NCBI GenBank assembly: GCA_029582155.1
Contig: CM055898.1
Span: 30,954,020 to 31,018,019 of the forward strand
Direction: 5' to 3'
DNA from: Panopea generosa
Lineage: Eukaryota > Mollusca > Bivalvia > Adapedonta > Hiatellidae
DNA: 64,000 nt
Position numbers and translations under genes: made by a program. Position 1 is the first letter of the stretch. Every line of letters starts with the position of its first letter. Below the pieces are notes generated by a model. It was not told where the DNA came from. It was given only the letters and a program-made list of their open reading frames with translations, and did not search any database. Shown piece by piece: positions 47,101 to 59,569 of this stretch.

Positions 47101-47279
47101 ATTGTAATCATTAATATTATTATTATTTTTATTGTTTTTGTTATGATAGTCTTTGTACTTATTCTGATTATTATTATTGTAATCATTAATATTAATATTT
47201 TATTATCATTATTATTTTCGTGATTATTATTATTTATTTATTATTATGATTATTATTATTAGTAGTAGTACTGTTATCT

Positions 47280-47334
<55 letters not shown>

Positions 47335-47368
47335 TAATATTATTATTATTATTATTATTATTGTTGTT
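45550..47368 (-). repeat. Satellite unit 10
   Basis: 1819 bp, core type. Open frame 45967-46566, tRNA-like module 45707-45777. Confidence 0.9.
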
Positions 47369-48868
47369 CTTATAAACCGAATCAGCTATTTTGAAAATAC
47401 GTCATTCTATATTTAGATGGAATCTTCCGTATAAGTGGTATTTGTTGTATGATAGCATTTTTTATCTATTACATAAACTATAAAATAAACTATATATCAA
47501 TATAAAGTGTGTTGTACTACTGTCTGTTTCGGTAGCGTAGTGCTAACGGTTTGGACTGTCAACCCAAAGGTCGCGAGTTCGAGCCTTGTTTATGATCATT
47601 TTTTTTTTTCAATTTTTTTTCCATAAAAGTATCCCAGTGTACTGTTTCAGTTTGTTTTTTTAATTTTGCAAGTGTTGGTAGCAACGTCTTCTCTATATAC
47701 ATTGCCTGTATAGAGGTATCCATTGATAATGTATCCAGTGTTTAAGAAGTGCATATCTCTATATAAAGAACAGTACAAAATTAATTTACACCAAGTCAAA
47801 ATCATCTAAAACAATTTTGTCTGATCGTGACATCCGAGGAGCCTCCGGTGCCGGTGCCGACTTGCTGCTGCGGATTACACTGACGCAATATGTACGTGTA
47901 CATATGAATAAAACATTGCACATGTTCCCGACCTCCGTTGACCGCCTTCTAGACGAGCCAGACTCAAAAACTTGGTGTCCCTGGGCAGGCCAGTGGGTGT
48001 AGAAGATACCTGAGGTGTCCATTGAAACCCAAGTATTTGCCAACGGGCGGCATTTGCGGCGGCGGCAAGAGAAGCCGTGTTTTCGCCTGATTCGGTCTAA
48101 ATAGCCAAAAACATGCAACTTTGTGTACGTTGACATGTTCCCGACACCCGTTGACCGCCTTCTAGACGAGCCAGACTCAAAAACTTGGTGTCCCTGGGCA
48201 GGCCAGGGGGTGTAGAAGATACCTGAGGTGTCCATTGAAATCCAAGTATTTGCCAACGGGCGGCATTTGCGGCGGCGGCAAAAGAAACCGTGTTTTCGCC
48301 TGATTCGGTCTAAATAGCCAAAAACATGCAACTTTGTATGGGGGCACATGTTCCCGACGTCCGTTGACCGCCTTCTTGACGGCATTTGCTCAGGGAAGAG
48401 AAGCGGCTTTTTTCCAACAAATCTCGCCCAATAACATGCACCTGATTAGGACCTCTTTTGGGCTTTGAAAAAAAAGTTTAAAAAATACACAATCTAACTT
48501 CATTTAAAAAACATATCCTCATGACTTTTCAATGACTTAGATTTTCTTAGTAAATGACGTAGACATGCAAAAACGACAACATTAAATTACATCCTCAACG
48601 AATAATCATCACTGCTATGAATTTATTATAATTTTGAAATACATATCTGGAGTTTAAATAAATCACTATATAGATTGTTATAATTGCTATTATTGCTATT
48701 AATATTATTGTGTTTGTTGTTGTCGTTGATGCTGTTGTTATTATTATTTTTATTGTTATTATTTTTATTATTATTGTAATCATTAATATTGTTATTACTA
48801 TTATTATTTTTATTATTGTAATCAATAATATTAATGTTATTCTTATCATTATTATTATTATTATTATA

Positions 48869-48910
<42 letters not shown>

Positions 48911-49089
48911 ATTGTAATCATTAATATTATTATTATTTTTATTGTTTTTGTTATGATAGTCTTTGTACTTATTCTGATTATTATTATTGTAATCATTAAT
49001 ATTAATATTTTATTATCATTATTATTTTCGTGATTATTATTATTTATTTATTATTATGATTATTATTATTAGTAGTAGTACTGTTATCT

Positions 49090-49141
<52 letters not shown>

Positions 49142-49175
49142 TAATATTATTATTATTATTATTATTATTGTTGTT
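47369..49175 (-). repeat. Satellite unit 11
   Basis: 1807 bp, core type with the shortest ATT runs. Open frame 47786-48385, tRNA-like module 47526-47596. Confidence 0.9.
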
Positions 49176-50675
49176 CTTATAAACCGAATCAGCTATTTTG
49201 AAAATACGTCATTCTATATTTAGATGGAATCTTCCGTATAAGTGGTATTTGTTGTATGATAGCATTTTTTATCTATTACATAAACTATAAAATAAACTAT
49301 ATATCAATATAAAGTGTGTTGTACTACTGTCTGTTTCGGTAGCGTAGTGCTAACGGTTTGGACTGTCAACCCAAAGGTCGCGAGTTCGAGCCTTGTTTAT
49401 GATCATTTTTTTTTTTCAATTTTTTTTCCATAAAAGTATCCCAGTGTACTGTTTCAGTTTGTTTTTTTAATTTTGCAAGTGTTGGTAGCAACGTCTTCTC
49501 TATATACATTGCCTGTATAGAGGTATCCATTGATAATGTATCCAGTGTTTAAGAAGTGCATATCTCTATATAAAGAACAGTACAAAATTAATTTACACCA
49601 AGTCAAAATCATCTAAAACAATTTTGTCTGATCGTGACATCCGAGGAGCCTCCGGTGCCGGTGCCGACTTGCTGCTGCGGATTACACTGACGCAATATGT
49701 ACGTGTACATATGAATAAAACATTGCACATGTTCCCGACCTCCGTTGACCGCCTTCTAGACGAGCCAGACTCAAAAACTTGGTGTCCCTGGGCAGGCCAG
49801 TGGGTGTAGAAGATACCTGAGGTGTCCATTGAAACCCAAGTATTTGCCAACGGGCGGCATTTGCGGCGGCGGCAAGAGAAGCCGTGTTTTCGCCTGATTC
49901 GGTCTAAATAGCCAAAAACATGCAACTTTGTGTACGTTGACATGTTCCCGACACCCGTTGACCGCCTTCTAGACGAGCCAGACTCAAAAACTTGGTGTCC
50001 CTGGGCAGGCCAGGGGGTGTAGAAGATACCTGAGGTGTCCATTGAAATCCAAGTATTTGCCAACGGGCGGCATTTGCGGCGGCGGCAAAAGAAACCGTGT
50101 TTTCGCCTGATTCGGTCTAAATAGCCAAAAACATGCAACTTTGTATGGGGGCACATGTTCCCGACGTCCGTTGACCGCCTTCTTGACGGCATTTGCTCAG
50201 GGAAGAGAAGCGGCTTTTTTCCAACAAATCTCGCCCAATAACATGCACCTGATTAGGACCTCTTTTGGGCTTTGAAAAAAAAGTTTAAAAAATACACAAT
50301 CTAACTTCATTTAAAAAACATATCCTCATGACTTTTCAATGACTTAGATTTTCTTAGTAAATGACGTAGACATGCAAAAACGACAACATTAAATTACATC
50401 CTCAACGAATAATCATCACTGCTATGAATTTATTATAATTTTGAAATACATATCTGGAGTTTAAATAAATCACTATATAGATTGTTATAATTGCTATTAT
50501 TGCTATTAATATTATTGTGTTTGTTGTTGTCGTTGATGCTGTTGTTATTATTATTTTTATTGTTATTATTTTTATTATTATTGTAATCATTAATATTGTT
50601 ATTACTATTATTATTTTTATTATTGTAATCAATAATATTAATGTTATTCTTATCATTATTATTATTATTATTATA

Positions 50676-50726
<51 letters not shown>

Positions 50727-50905
50727 ATTGTAATCATTAATATTATTATTATTTTTATTGTTTTTGTTATGATAGTCTTTGTACTTATTCTGATTATTAT
50801 TATTGTAATCATTAATATTAATATTTTATTATCATTATTATTTTCGTGATTATTATTATTTATTTATTATTATGATTATTATTATTAGTAGTAGTACTGT
50901 TATCT

Positions 50906-50954
<49 letters not shown>

Positions 50955-50988
50955 TAATATTATTATTATTATTATTATTATTGTTGTT
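49176..50988 (-). repeat. Satellite unit 12
   Basis: 1813 bp, core type. Open frame 49593-50192, tRNA-like module 49333-49403. Confidence 0.9.
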
Positions 50989-52504
50989 CTTATAAACCGA
51001 ATCAGCTATTTTGAAAATACGTCATTCTATATTTAGATGGAATCTTCCGTATAAGTGGTATTTGTTGTATGATAGCATTTTTTATCTATTACATAAACTA
51101 TAAAATAAACTATATATCAATATAAAGTGTGTTGTACTACTGTCTGTTTCGGTAGCGTAGTGCTAACGGTTTGGACTGTCAACCCAAAGGTCGCGAGTTC
51201 GAGCCTTGTTTATGATCATTTTTTTTTTTCAATTTTTTTTCCATAAAAGTATCCCAGTGTACTGTTTCAGTTTGTTTTTTTAATTTTGCAAGTGTTGGTA
51301 GCAACGTCTTCTCTATATACATTGCCTGTATAGAGGTATCCATTGATAATGTATCCAGTGTTTAAGAAGTGCATATCTCTATATAAAGAACAGTACAAAA
51401 TTAATTTACACCAAGTCAAAATCATCTAAAACAATTTTGTCTGATCGTGACATCCGAGGAGCCTCCGGTGCCGGTGCCGACTTGCTGCTGCGGATTACAC
51501 TGACGCAATATGTACGTGTACATATGAATAAAACATTGCACATGTTCCCGACCTCCGTTGACCGCCTTCTAGACGAGCCAGACTCAAAAACTTGGTGTCC
51601 CTGGGCAGGCCAGGGGATGTAGAAGATACCTGAGGTGTCCATTGAAACCCAAGTATTTGCCAACGGGCGGCATTTGCGGCGGCGGCAAGAGAAGCCGTGT
51701 TTTCGCTTGATTCGGTCTAAATAGCCAAAAACATGCAACTTTGTGTACGTTGACATGTTCCCGACACCCGTTGACCGCCTTCTAGACGAGCCAGACTCAA
51801 AAACTTGGTGTCCCTGGGCAGGCCAGGGGGTGTAGAAGATACCTGAGGTGTCCATTGAAATCCAAGTATTTGCCAACGGGCGGCATTTGCGGCGGCGGCA
51901 AAAGAAGCCGTGTTTTCGCCTGATTCGGTCTAAATAGCCAAAAACATGCAACTTTGTATGGGGGCACATGTTCCCGACGTCCGTTGACCGCCTTCTAGAC
52001 GGCATTTGCTCAGGGAAGAGAAGCGGCTTTTTTTCAACAAATCTCGCCCAATAACATGCACCTGATTAGGACCTCTTTTGAGCTTTGAAAAAAAAGTTTA
52101 GAAAATACACAATCTAACTTCATTTAAAAAACATATCCTCATGACTTTTCAATGACTTAGATTTTCTTAGTAAATGACGTAGACATGCAAAAACGACAAC
52201 ATTAAATTACATCCTCAACGAATAATCATCACTGCTATAAATTTATTATAATTTTGAAATACATATCTGGAGTTTAAATAAATCACTATATAGATTGTTA
52301 TAATTGCTATTATTGCTATTAATATTATTGTGTTTGTTGTTGTCGTTGATGCTGTTGTTATTATTATTTTTATTGTTATTATTTTTATTATTATTGTAAT
52401 CATTAATATTGTTATTATTATTATTATTTTTATTATTGTAATCAATAATATTAATGTTATTCTTATCATTATTATTATTATTATTATCATTATTATTATT
52501 ATTA

Positions 52505-52593
<89 letters not shown>

Positions 52594-52773
52594 ATTGTAA
52601 TCATTAATATTATTATTATTTTTATTGTTTTTGTTATGATAGTCGTTGTACTTATTCTGATTATTATTATTGTAATCATTAATATTAATATTTTTATTAT
52701 CATTATTATTTTCGTGATTATTATTATTTATTTATTATTATGATTATTATTAGTAGTAGTAGTACTGTTATCT

Positions 52774-52814
<41 letters not shown>

Positions 52815-52865
52815 TATAATAATAATAATAATGATAATAATATTATTATTATTATTATTATTGTT
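50989..52865 (-). repeat. Satellite unit 13, edge type
   Basis: 1877 bp. The microsatellite is about 60 bp longer, with ATC interruptions, and single-base differences occur throughout (CTGCTATAAATTT, TAGTCGTTGTACTT, CTTTTGAGCTTTG). It shares several variants with unit 5. Open frame 51406-52005, tRNA-like module 51146-51216. Confidence 0.9.
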
Positions 52866-53078
52866 CTTATAAACCGAATCAGCTATTTTGAAAATACGTC
52901 ATTCTATATAGATGGAATCTTCCGTATAAGTGGTATTTGTTGTATGATAGCATTTTTTATCTATTACATAAACTATAAAATAAACTATATATCAATATAA
53001 AGTGTGTTGTACTACTGTCTGTTTCGGTAGCGTAGTGCTAACGGTTTGGACTGTCAACCCAAAGGTCGCGAGTTTGAG
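52866..53078 (+). repeat. Truncated satellite unit 14
   Basis: It starts as the others do but the match stops in the T arm of the tRNA-like module (GGTCGCGAGTTTGAG, then unrelated sequence). The array therefore ends at a tRNA-derived boundary rather than in the microsatellite. Confidence 0.85.
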
Positions 53079-53640
53079 ATTCAGCTCAGACTCAAATTGT
53101 CAAAAATTTCAGATTCAAATAACATCTATTTAAGAAGCAATTTGCTATAATTATTTGCAAAACCAAGCAGTTTTAATGATAATTTAACAGAAAATGTTAC
53201 ATAATCACATTTCTTACCTATAATTGTATGTTTACAGCGTTTTACAAAAATGTAAGATTTGAACCGGAGTCCAGTTCTCAGACTCAAATTGTTGATAAAT
53301 CTAGGCCCTGGCTTATTTACAAAGCTTCTAAATCGCGAATACTGATGACATTACGTACAACAGTAGACTGTTCATTTGCAATACAAATCACTGATGCTTA
53401 TGATGCAAACGATTGGTCATTGTAAGAAAATTTAAGATATAGACAACAAAATATGAAAAATACTAGCATAACTGCATTAAAACACATTTTATTTCATAAA
53501 TTTCAATGACTTTCGGATTTTCTCAAGGTAGAGGCTAAATATCAAGAAGGTTCCCTGTCAATGCGCATGATCAACTTGTAACATTCGGAATACTCAGATT
53601 TTTCTATTTACCGCTAAAATCCAAGATTGTCAGTAAACAT
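53079..53640. other. No gene seen
   Basis: Single-copy-looking AT-rich flank. CAGACTCAAATTGT occurs at about 53087 and 53280, a short direct repeat. Confidence 0.4.
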
Positions 53641-54236
53641 GAAATTGCCTGTTGCACAGTAAATGGGCCAATTTTTTAAAAAAACAGGTAAATGAATAAA
53701 AAAAAATATATATGTGTTAAATTCTAAATTAAACCATTATTTCTATAACATAACATAATTACCTAAGTGTACTTTTTTTTTCATGCAGAAATCCATGATT
53801 TTTTTTTTAAGAGCGCTTTTAATGGCTCAAAACAACTGTTTTAGGGCGTAATGTGTTAGCATCTAAAATTTACCCATTTTTTAAATACACATAAAATTCA
53901 TTTAGTTGCTCATTTACCCATTTTATTAGAATTTATCAATAGATATTTTAATTACTTTTATTTTGATGTATGGCTTTTCATAATCAACTAAGTCGTTTTT
54001 CTTATGTAGACTTTTGAACAATACCACTACTTCGTAATGGAAAAAATTAAATTAAAACCTTTGTTCTCTTATTTATTCATAAATATATGAATATGTACTA
54101 AATGAATGTTTATTTTCCTTCCTATGCTTTGCTATTGTATGTGATTCAAAAGGAGAGTTTTATTTTTACTGTTAAAATAGTGTATTTGTGAAAAAAATAC
54201 CTAACATCAGAAAATTTCAATTTGTGACAAAAAAAC

Positions 54237-57200
54237 TGTAACGTCCGTCCCCCCGCCATATATTCTTCCAAAAAGATAAACAGAATAATACATTCACCTG
54301 CTGACATACATATCCATGTACTATCCAAAAAAAAGTTAAATAAAACTTGGTCTGAGCATATTTAAGGAAAATATACACTAAAATGTAAAATTGACATGTA
54401 ACGTCCGTCCCCGTAACGTCCGTCCCCCTATATATACAAATAATAAATCTATGTTTTTATCATCTTTTCACATTTTTTTTCACTTTATAAAAGTATTTTA
54501 TGTTAGCAGTGTGCTGTTTAGACTTGAATAAAAAAAAATATCAATAAATATATATATTGACCATATTATAGACTTTTTTAATAAATTCATAATGCAAGAT
54601 CAATGAATTGTGGTGTTTAATAAAATTTTATAGCTACAATCTCATGGAAGAATACTTTCTTAAATTTCTTCTACAAATGTTTGTTTAGGAAACAAAAATT
54701 AAGAGAATTTGATTTAAATTGAATGTTTAAATTCACTTTAAAAAATAGGGGACGGACGTTACAAAAAGGGGACGGACGTTACATGATTTTTAGTAGCAAT
54801 GTACAATTGATACAAACCCTCTAATTTAACTGAAAATGTTGAAATTAGCAATAGGCCATAAAATGATGTAATATTACATACATCCTGTCATTAACCCAGG
54901 GGTTATTAAACATGGGGTGATCTATGGAGGCACTGTGTGCAGTATGCAGACAGAGGGGGGCATTATGTCTCCAGTGTATATTACCACATGGTGTGAATGT
55001 AGTCCTTGGGGGAAATTTGGAGAGCACAGTAGGATGTCAGGTAGATTGACAGTAGCATATACCTTGTACAATATAGATGTAGACATTATATTCCATTTGG
55101 CACTTCTTAAAAAGGTGAGAAATTCATATTTGTCCTGGGAACTAGAATGGGTAATGATGTTAAATGGGGGTAAAATGGCAGGTAGAATACACAGTATTAA
55201 TAACAAAGTGGCATGTCAAAAAATACTGCTCAACTTGGCTTCATCTTAATTTACTTTAAAAGGGTATGAAATAAAAATCTTATCATTCGTTTCTTATCGT
55301 GCAATAATGGATGCAGAAGCTTAACGCGAGAAAGAAAGAGACAAAAAGTGCCGCCAAAGAAAAATTGAAGCTTGATAAGGTAATTATATGATTATTTTAT
55401 TTTAATATTATCCCTTTATTCATCACATGGTTTATAAATGGACCATTCTTTATTCCTGATTTATAGGGTGTTTTTTTTATAATTTATTGACTGAGTAGCA
55501 AACAGTGTAGACCCTGCTCAGATTGCATGGATGGCTGATCTGGGTCAACATCTACACAGATCGCAAAAAACATTTAAGTTGTTTTTAACTAGTTAGGGGT
55601 TATTTTGATATGTTATAATCATGTTTGCTAGTTAAAGGTTATTTTAATATTTTATAATCATTCTTGCTTGGTAATTACTGCACTTTATCTGCATACACTT
55701 AGTACTGGTTCTACCCAAGAAGACTTCGAACAGGATTTGTCTAAGATGTAATAACTCTTTTTTCACAATTGATGTAAAATAAGTTAAAAACATTATTTAA
55801 ATAAGTAAACTAAACTGTCTGTAAATACATACCATATATTGTGTGTATAGTTGAGATAGACAGACAGACAGACATAAGTATTGAATTTAATAAAATATTG
55901 AAAAACAGTATCGGATCTATGCTGTTCAAATTATAGGTATTGTAAACACTAGTTCATTTTGTAATATTTTACTTTAACATAATTGCAGGAAAAGCATGCA
56001 GAAACTAAGAAAAAAGATGTAGATAGGAAGAAAGCAGAGACAAAAATTGAAGGACACTACTGAAAATTAACCTAGAAAGTTCAAAGCTGTCTTTAATAGA
56101 GAAAATTAAATCAGCAACAGCAGACCGTTAGTAAATTCAGGGAAAGACAACACCAAAAAAATGAAACCATCATGTCTACAACCCCGAACCCCCAAAACCA
56201 AAGACAAAGGAATGAACAACATAGGGAAGACATGAAACTACTACGCAGCCAGCAAAAGATTGATAAAGAGGCTAACAATTTTCGACTCCGTGTTCACCCA
56301 AAGGACAGTAAGAAATCGGTTTCAAAGTCCCCGATAGTAACAGTGATAAAACATAAAAGTATAAAAGTAGTGAGGCTCGAGCATTCAAACGTGTTAAAGA
56401 AACTTTGCTTGGAACTCCAGTTAAGAAGGCGCGAATCATTGAAAAACTTGTTAAAAAAATACGACACCACGGTCTCGTCAGAGTCTCTCTGTACAGGCTG
56501 TGTTAAAACCAAAAAGTGACTCGAAAAAAACTTAACACACAATTCTCTATCATTGAATCCCTGAAGCAGAAATTAGGAAACCGAAAAGAGAAACAAAAAT
56601 CCACAACAAGCATTGTTGCATCTAAATTACTTGGATTAATTATATATTAGTTTTAAAGTTTTAGAATTTAGTAGTGGTTTCCTTAAAATGTAGTTTTAAT
56701 ATCATCTCTTTTAAATGTAACGTCCGTCCCCTTGTGCTATTGACAATTTTAAGTTCCTATAAAATTACTAAAACTTGGACAAAAGGGGTATTGAATGCAG
56801 AAAACAAGTCCCATTATTATCAAATATTGTGTAATAGTATGACCAAGTATAACCAATAATTCAAACGGTATAATTTCAATGAATGCATGACAAAATCATG
56901 AATTAGCATATTTTAATTGAAATATATTATAAAAATACTATTTTGAAATTGCATTTTTTTTTTAATTATAAGTAGCTACATTTCTTTTACACATTACTTT
57001 TACTAAATAAGAATTGTATGAACTCAAACAATTGTGTCTCTCTTAGAGTGATGTTCAAATTTAATGTAACGTCCGTCCCCTTATATTGTAACGTCCGTCC
57101 CCTGAGCCCTTATGTTGTACATATGCTATTTATTAAAATTGACATAAAAGAGACTGTAATAAATGTTCAAAGTATGTTATATTTGTGTTACTTCTTTATT

Positions 57201-57455
57201 TTAATGTTAATTTTATACAGATTAAACAAGTAAAACCATCTTTTAAAGAAAAGATAAAAGTATGGTTTTATTTGTTTTGCCCGTATAGAATCTACAAAAT
57301 GTAAAAAAAAATACTTAAAAGCATATTTTTTTCAAATGTTGCTTATGTGTTACTACAGATACACAAGATGAATACATGTACCCATTTTAAAGACTTAGAC
57401 ATTAAAAACAAGCACACACATCAACATAACTCATGAAGCTGTAACGTCCGTCCCC
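54237..57455. repeat. Nine dispersed copies of TGTAACGTCCGTCCCC
   Basis: Plus-strand copies start at 54237, 54397, 54413 (first T missing), 56716, 57065, 57087 and 57440. Minus-strand copies are at 54748-54763 and 54768-54783. Several occur as close pairs (54397/54413, 54748/54768, 57065/57087) with spacings of 16-22 bp. The motif is far more GC-rich than its surroundings and almost invariant while the sequence between copies is unrelated, so it was either spread or selected as a binding site. Confidence 0.8.
55308..56640 (+). pseudogene. Decayed lysine/arginine-rich coding region of the TIR element
   Basis: Exon-like piece 1 (about 55310-55378) reads MQKLNARKKETKSAAKEKLK in one frame and CRQRKIEA in another, ending at AAG|GTAATT. 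After the acceptor TTGCAG (55988) comes EKHAETKKKDVDRKKAETKI. Then 56172-56519 reads MSTTPNPQNQRQRNEQHRED in one frame, and an overlapping frame reads AFKRVKETLLGTPVKKARII + EKLVKKIRHH. The last block resembles a conserved box (xxRVKxxLPxTPxKKAxVV) that I associate with mollusc transposon-linked proteins. The frame changes two or three times. Nuclear, DNA-associated function is only a guess from composition. Confidence 0.4.
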
Positions 57456-57839
57456 TTGCCTACCTGCCTAGAGAAATATAAGATTTTTTTTAAAATTTCA
57501 GTTGAAACTTATCTCTTCTTCGGTTGTCTTACATACTTAAAACATAAATGTATTAGAAAAAAACAAAAACAAATGAATATCTTAAACCTTTTTTTTTTAC
57601 TTAGATGCTAACATAATTGGCCCATTTACTGTGCAACAGGCAAAATGTAATGCTTTCGGTAATAATAATGTCTTTTACATGGAATTAGGGGTTGGATGTA
57701 AACGCAGGTACATGTGATAATCTTAGTTTATGTTTTGTTTAAGTCAATCATGTACATGTAAACGAGAGTTTAGTTTAAACTTATTAATTTTACTAGGCTA
57801 CAATTGTGAAACTTGGTACCAGTTTACAACTTTGACAAA

Positions 57840-57935
57840 TCACGCTAGAACCAGTAATAAGCATATGCGGAAAAAGCGTCTTACTCAAGGCCACCACACA
57901 TAGTCGTGGCGGAGGATCGAACTCCAGCCCCCCCC
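57840..57935 (-). mobile_element. SINE fragment with B box and conserved tail
   Basis: The minus strand reads GGAGTTCGATCCTCCGCC and then GGTGGCCTTGAGTAAGACGC. The first is a B box. The second resembles the CCTTGGGCAAGACACTT core shared by many vertebrate and invertebrate SINEs. Poly-C tracts and CA repeats lie on the right (57929-58013). Confidence 0.5.
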
Positions 57936-58385
57936 CCCCAACCCCTATCGAACATAGATTCAGTGCTCTCATACTACTAACCCCCCCCCCCCCCCCCCCC
58001 CCACACACACACAGCAAACACACCAAGTGTTTAGTATACTTATTGACTATAATATCCTTAGTTTTAAATTGCATGTCAATAAATCAATGTATGGTCTGGT
58101 TGATAATTTAATAAAGAATATTATACTAAGGGTGTGTGTACATCCGTCCACTGCAGGGTTAATATCTTGGTTGGTAACTAAGCTCATAAATAAGGTGTTA
58201 ATGCACAGCTTTTTAATTATTTTGACATCCGATTTGTTGTCTCCAAAGAAGCAAAATAAAAAATCTTTACAAGGCTTTCAAGAAATTGCAATATGTCGCA
58301 CTAAGTGGGTAATGTGTCACACTTTCAGTCAAGGGGTAAAGAGTTTGAATCATTATATAGCCAACTGTGCTGGTGAGTAACTGTT

Positions 58386-58478
58386 TTATGAAAGGCATCT
58401 GATCGAGCTGGGGATTAAACCTGCAACCTCATGCATGAGCAGCCAACACTCTATCCATTTGACTTCCGCCCCACATTC
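58386..58478 (-). mobile_element. tRNA-derived SINE, family D (copy 2)
   Basis: The minus strand reads GGGGCGGAAGTCAAATGGAT, AGAGTGTTGGCTGCTCATGC, then GTTGCAGGTTTAATCCCC, a full tRNA-like head with A and B boxes. It matches 20935-21065. Confidence 0.55.
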
Positions 58479-58785
58479 TACCAATCTTTGAAAATGGTTT
58501 AATTGTATCCATTGTAATTTATGTTTTCAGATCCTGTCATTGTGTTTTGTTTTTTTTCTGATGAGCACAACTATAATGGTAGTTTGATTGTTAAAATAAA
58601 TTCTTATAAATAGAGTTTAAAAAGAATGACATAAGAGTCACTGAGAATACTTTACAATTGTTTAAAAGAAATAATGTGTTATTATTTAGGGTAACCATTG
58701 TAATTTAAAGAATATCCATTAAAAATGAAATGAATACACTTAAATACATTAAATGGTATGTATATCATTTTAGATTCCATCAATA

Positions 58786-59060
58786 GCTGTGCCTGGTTAG
58801 CTCAGTCAGTAGCATGTCTGACTATCATTTCATTGTCATAGTTCAAATCACCACACAGTCACCGTCTCAGTGATGATTGATATATATTGTCATTTGTTAC
58901 TGATGCTGAAGTAGGAAAGTTGTCAGTTGCTTGCAGAGATGGGGTGTGTCAAGCACTGGTACTGGTTAACCTTCAAGGAACCAAGTTGTTAGCTTAACTG
59001 ATCGTCTGTTAGCCATCAGTGGCATAATAATGATGCTAAATATTCAAACAAACATTAATA
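58786..59060 (+). mobile_element. Full-length SINE, family A (copy 2)
   Basis: Head GCCTGGTTAGCTCAGTCAGT with B box AGTTCAAATCACC, then a body with GTTAACCTTCAAGG, TTAACTGATCGTCTGTTAGC and a GATGCTAAATATTCAAAC tail. It is collinear with the minus-strand copy at 75-372. Confidence 0.75.
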
Positions 59061-59180
59061 ACACAATTAAATATTGCTTTGGACAAAAAAAATAAAGACA
59101 TTACAATATCATACAAAACTTTAATATGTTAGCACACAAATAAGTTGATATCATGAAATATTCACTTGCCGTGATTGTAG

Positions 59181-59232
59181 GTAGCGCCAACACAGTTTGC
59201 TGTAGACCCTTTTCCAGGAATTGCACCTGTTG
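59181..59232 (+). CDS. Mini-exon 1 of a serially duplicated set (possibly decayed)
   Basis: After GTGATTGTAG the frame reads VAPTQFAVDPFPGIAPV up to TTG|GTAATA. The length of 52 breaks the phase-0 rule kept by the next three copies, so this copy may be decayed or use another donor. Confidence 0.45.
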
Positions 59233-59569
59233 GTAATATAGAGTTGCATTTAAACAATACAATTACATATATCTTCCCACGTTGTACAATATGTTTTTCT
59301 TTAAAGGAACACTTTTTGTCGTTGTTTACAGAGCTGTGTCATCAGTTCTATTCAATTGCCCAGGATTCACTGAATTTGTGTGTGAATGACATTTTGTAAT
59401 TATATTATTATAATCTATCAAATTTTGATGAGGCTGCAATAGCATTTCAAATGTCTGATTGATTGGACTAATTTTATTAAAATGTAACTTATGTATAAAT
59501 ATTTTTTACAATTTCAATAATGTAATAGATCTATAGAACTTAGCTATCATTAAATTTTGTTGATTGTAG

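Larger units (their letters stand above)
29355..53078. repeat. Composite satellite array, 13 units of about 1.82 kb plus a partial
   Basis: Thirteen complete units lie head to tail, with lengths 1822, 1834, 1818, 1825, 1605, 1819, 1822, 1819, 1831, 1819, 1807, 1813 and 1877. Most length differences are multiples of three from the ATT microsatellite, plus single bases in T runs. The 1605 unit lacks one 213-bp subrepeat. Plus-strand order within a unit: CTTATAAACCGAATCAGC; a spacer; a tRNA-like module; a T11 run; a GC-rich block; an AT-rich spacer; then 500-600 bp of ATT/AAT-rich sequence with fixed landmarks such as CTTTGTACTTATTCTG. Inner units are nearly identical. The array ends inside a tRNA-like module at about 53078. 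Confidence 0.95.
53647..57641. mobile_element. 4.0-kb TIR element with a nine-copy 16-bp motif
   Basis: Left 53647-53673 and right 57615-57641 are a perfect 27-bp inverted repeat starting GCCTGTTGCACAGTAAATGG. A second inverted pair, GTTAGCATCTAA, lies near 53854 (plus) and near 57603 (minus). Target duplications could not be defined. The interior has the motif TGTAACGTCCGTCCCC nine times and a decayed lysine-rich gene (55308-56640). No recognised transposase. The superfamily is unknown to me. Confidence 0.75.

Noticed and set aside
29041..53000. Long isoleucine- or asparagine-rich open frames on both strands
   Set aside because: They are translations of the ATT/AAT microsatellites, which contain few stops in some frames, and vary in length with the repeat.
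53228..53425. 65-codon frame to the right of the array
   Set aside because: No motif, weak start context and no splice support; ordinary chance length.
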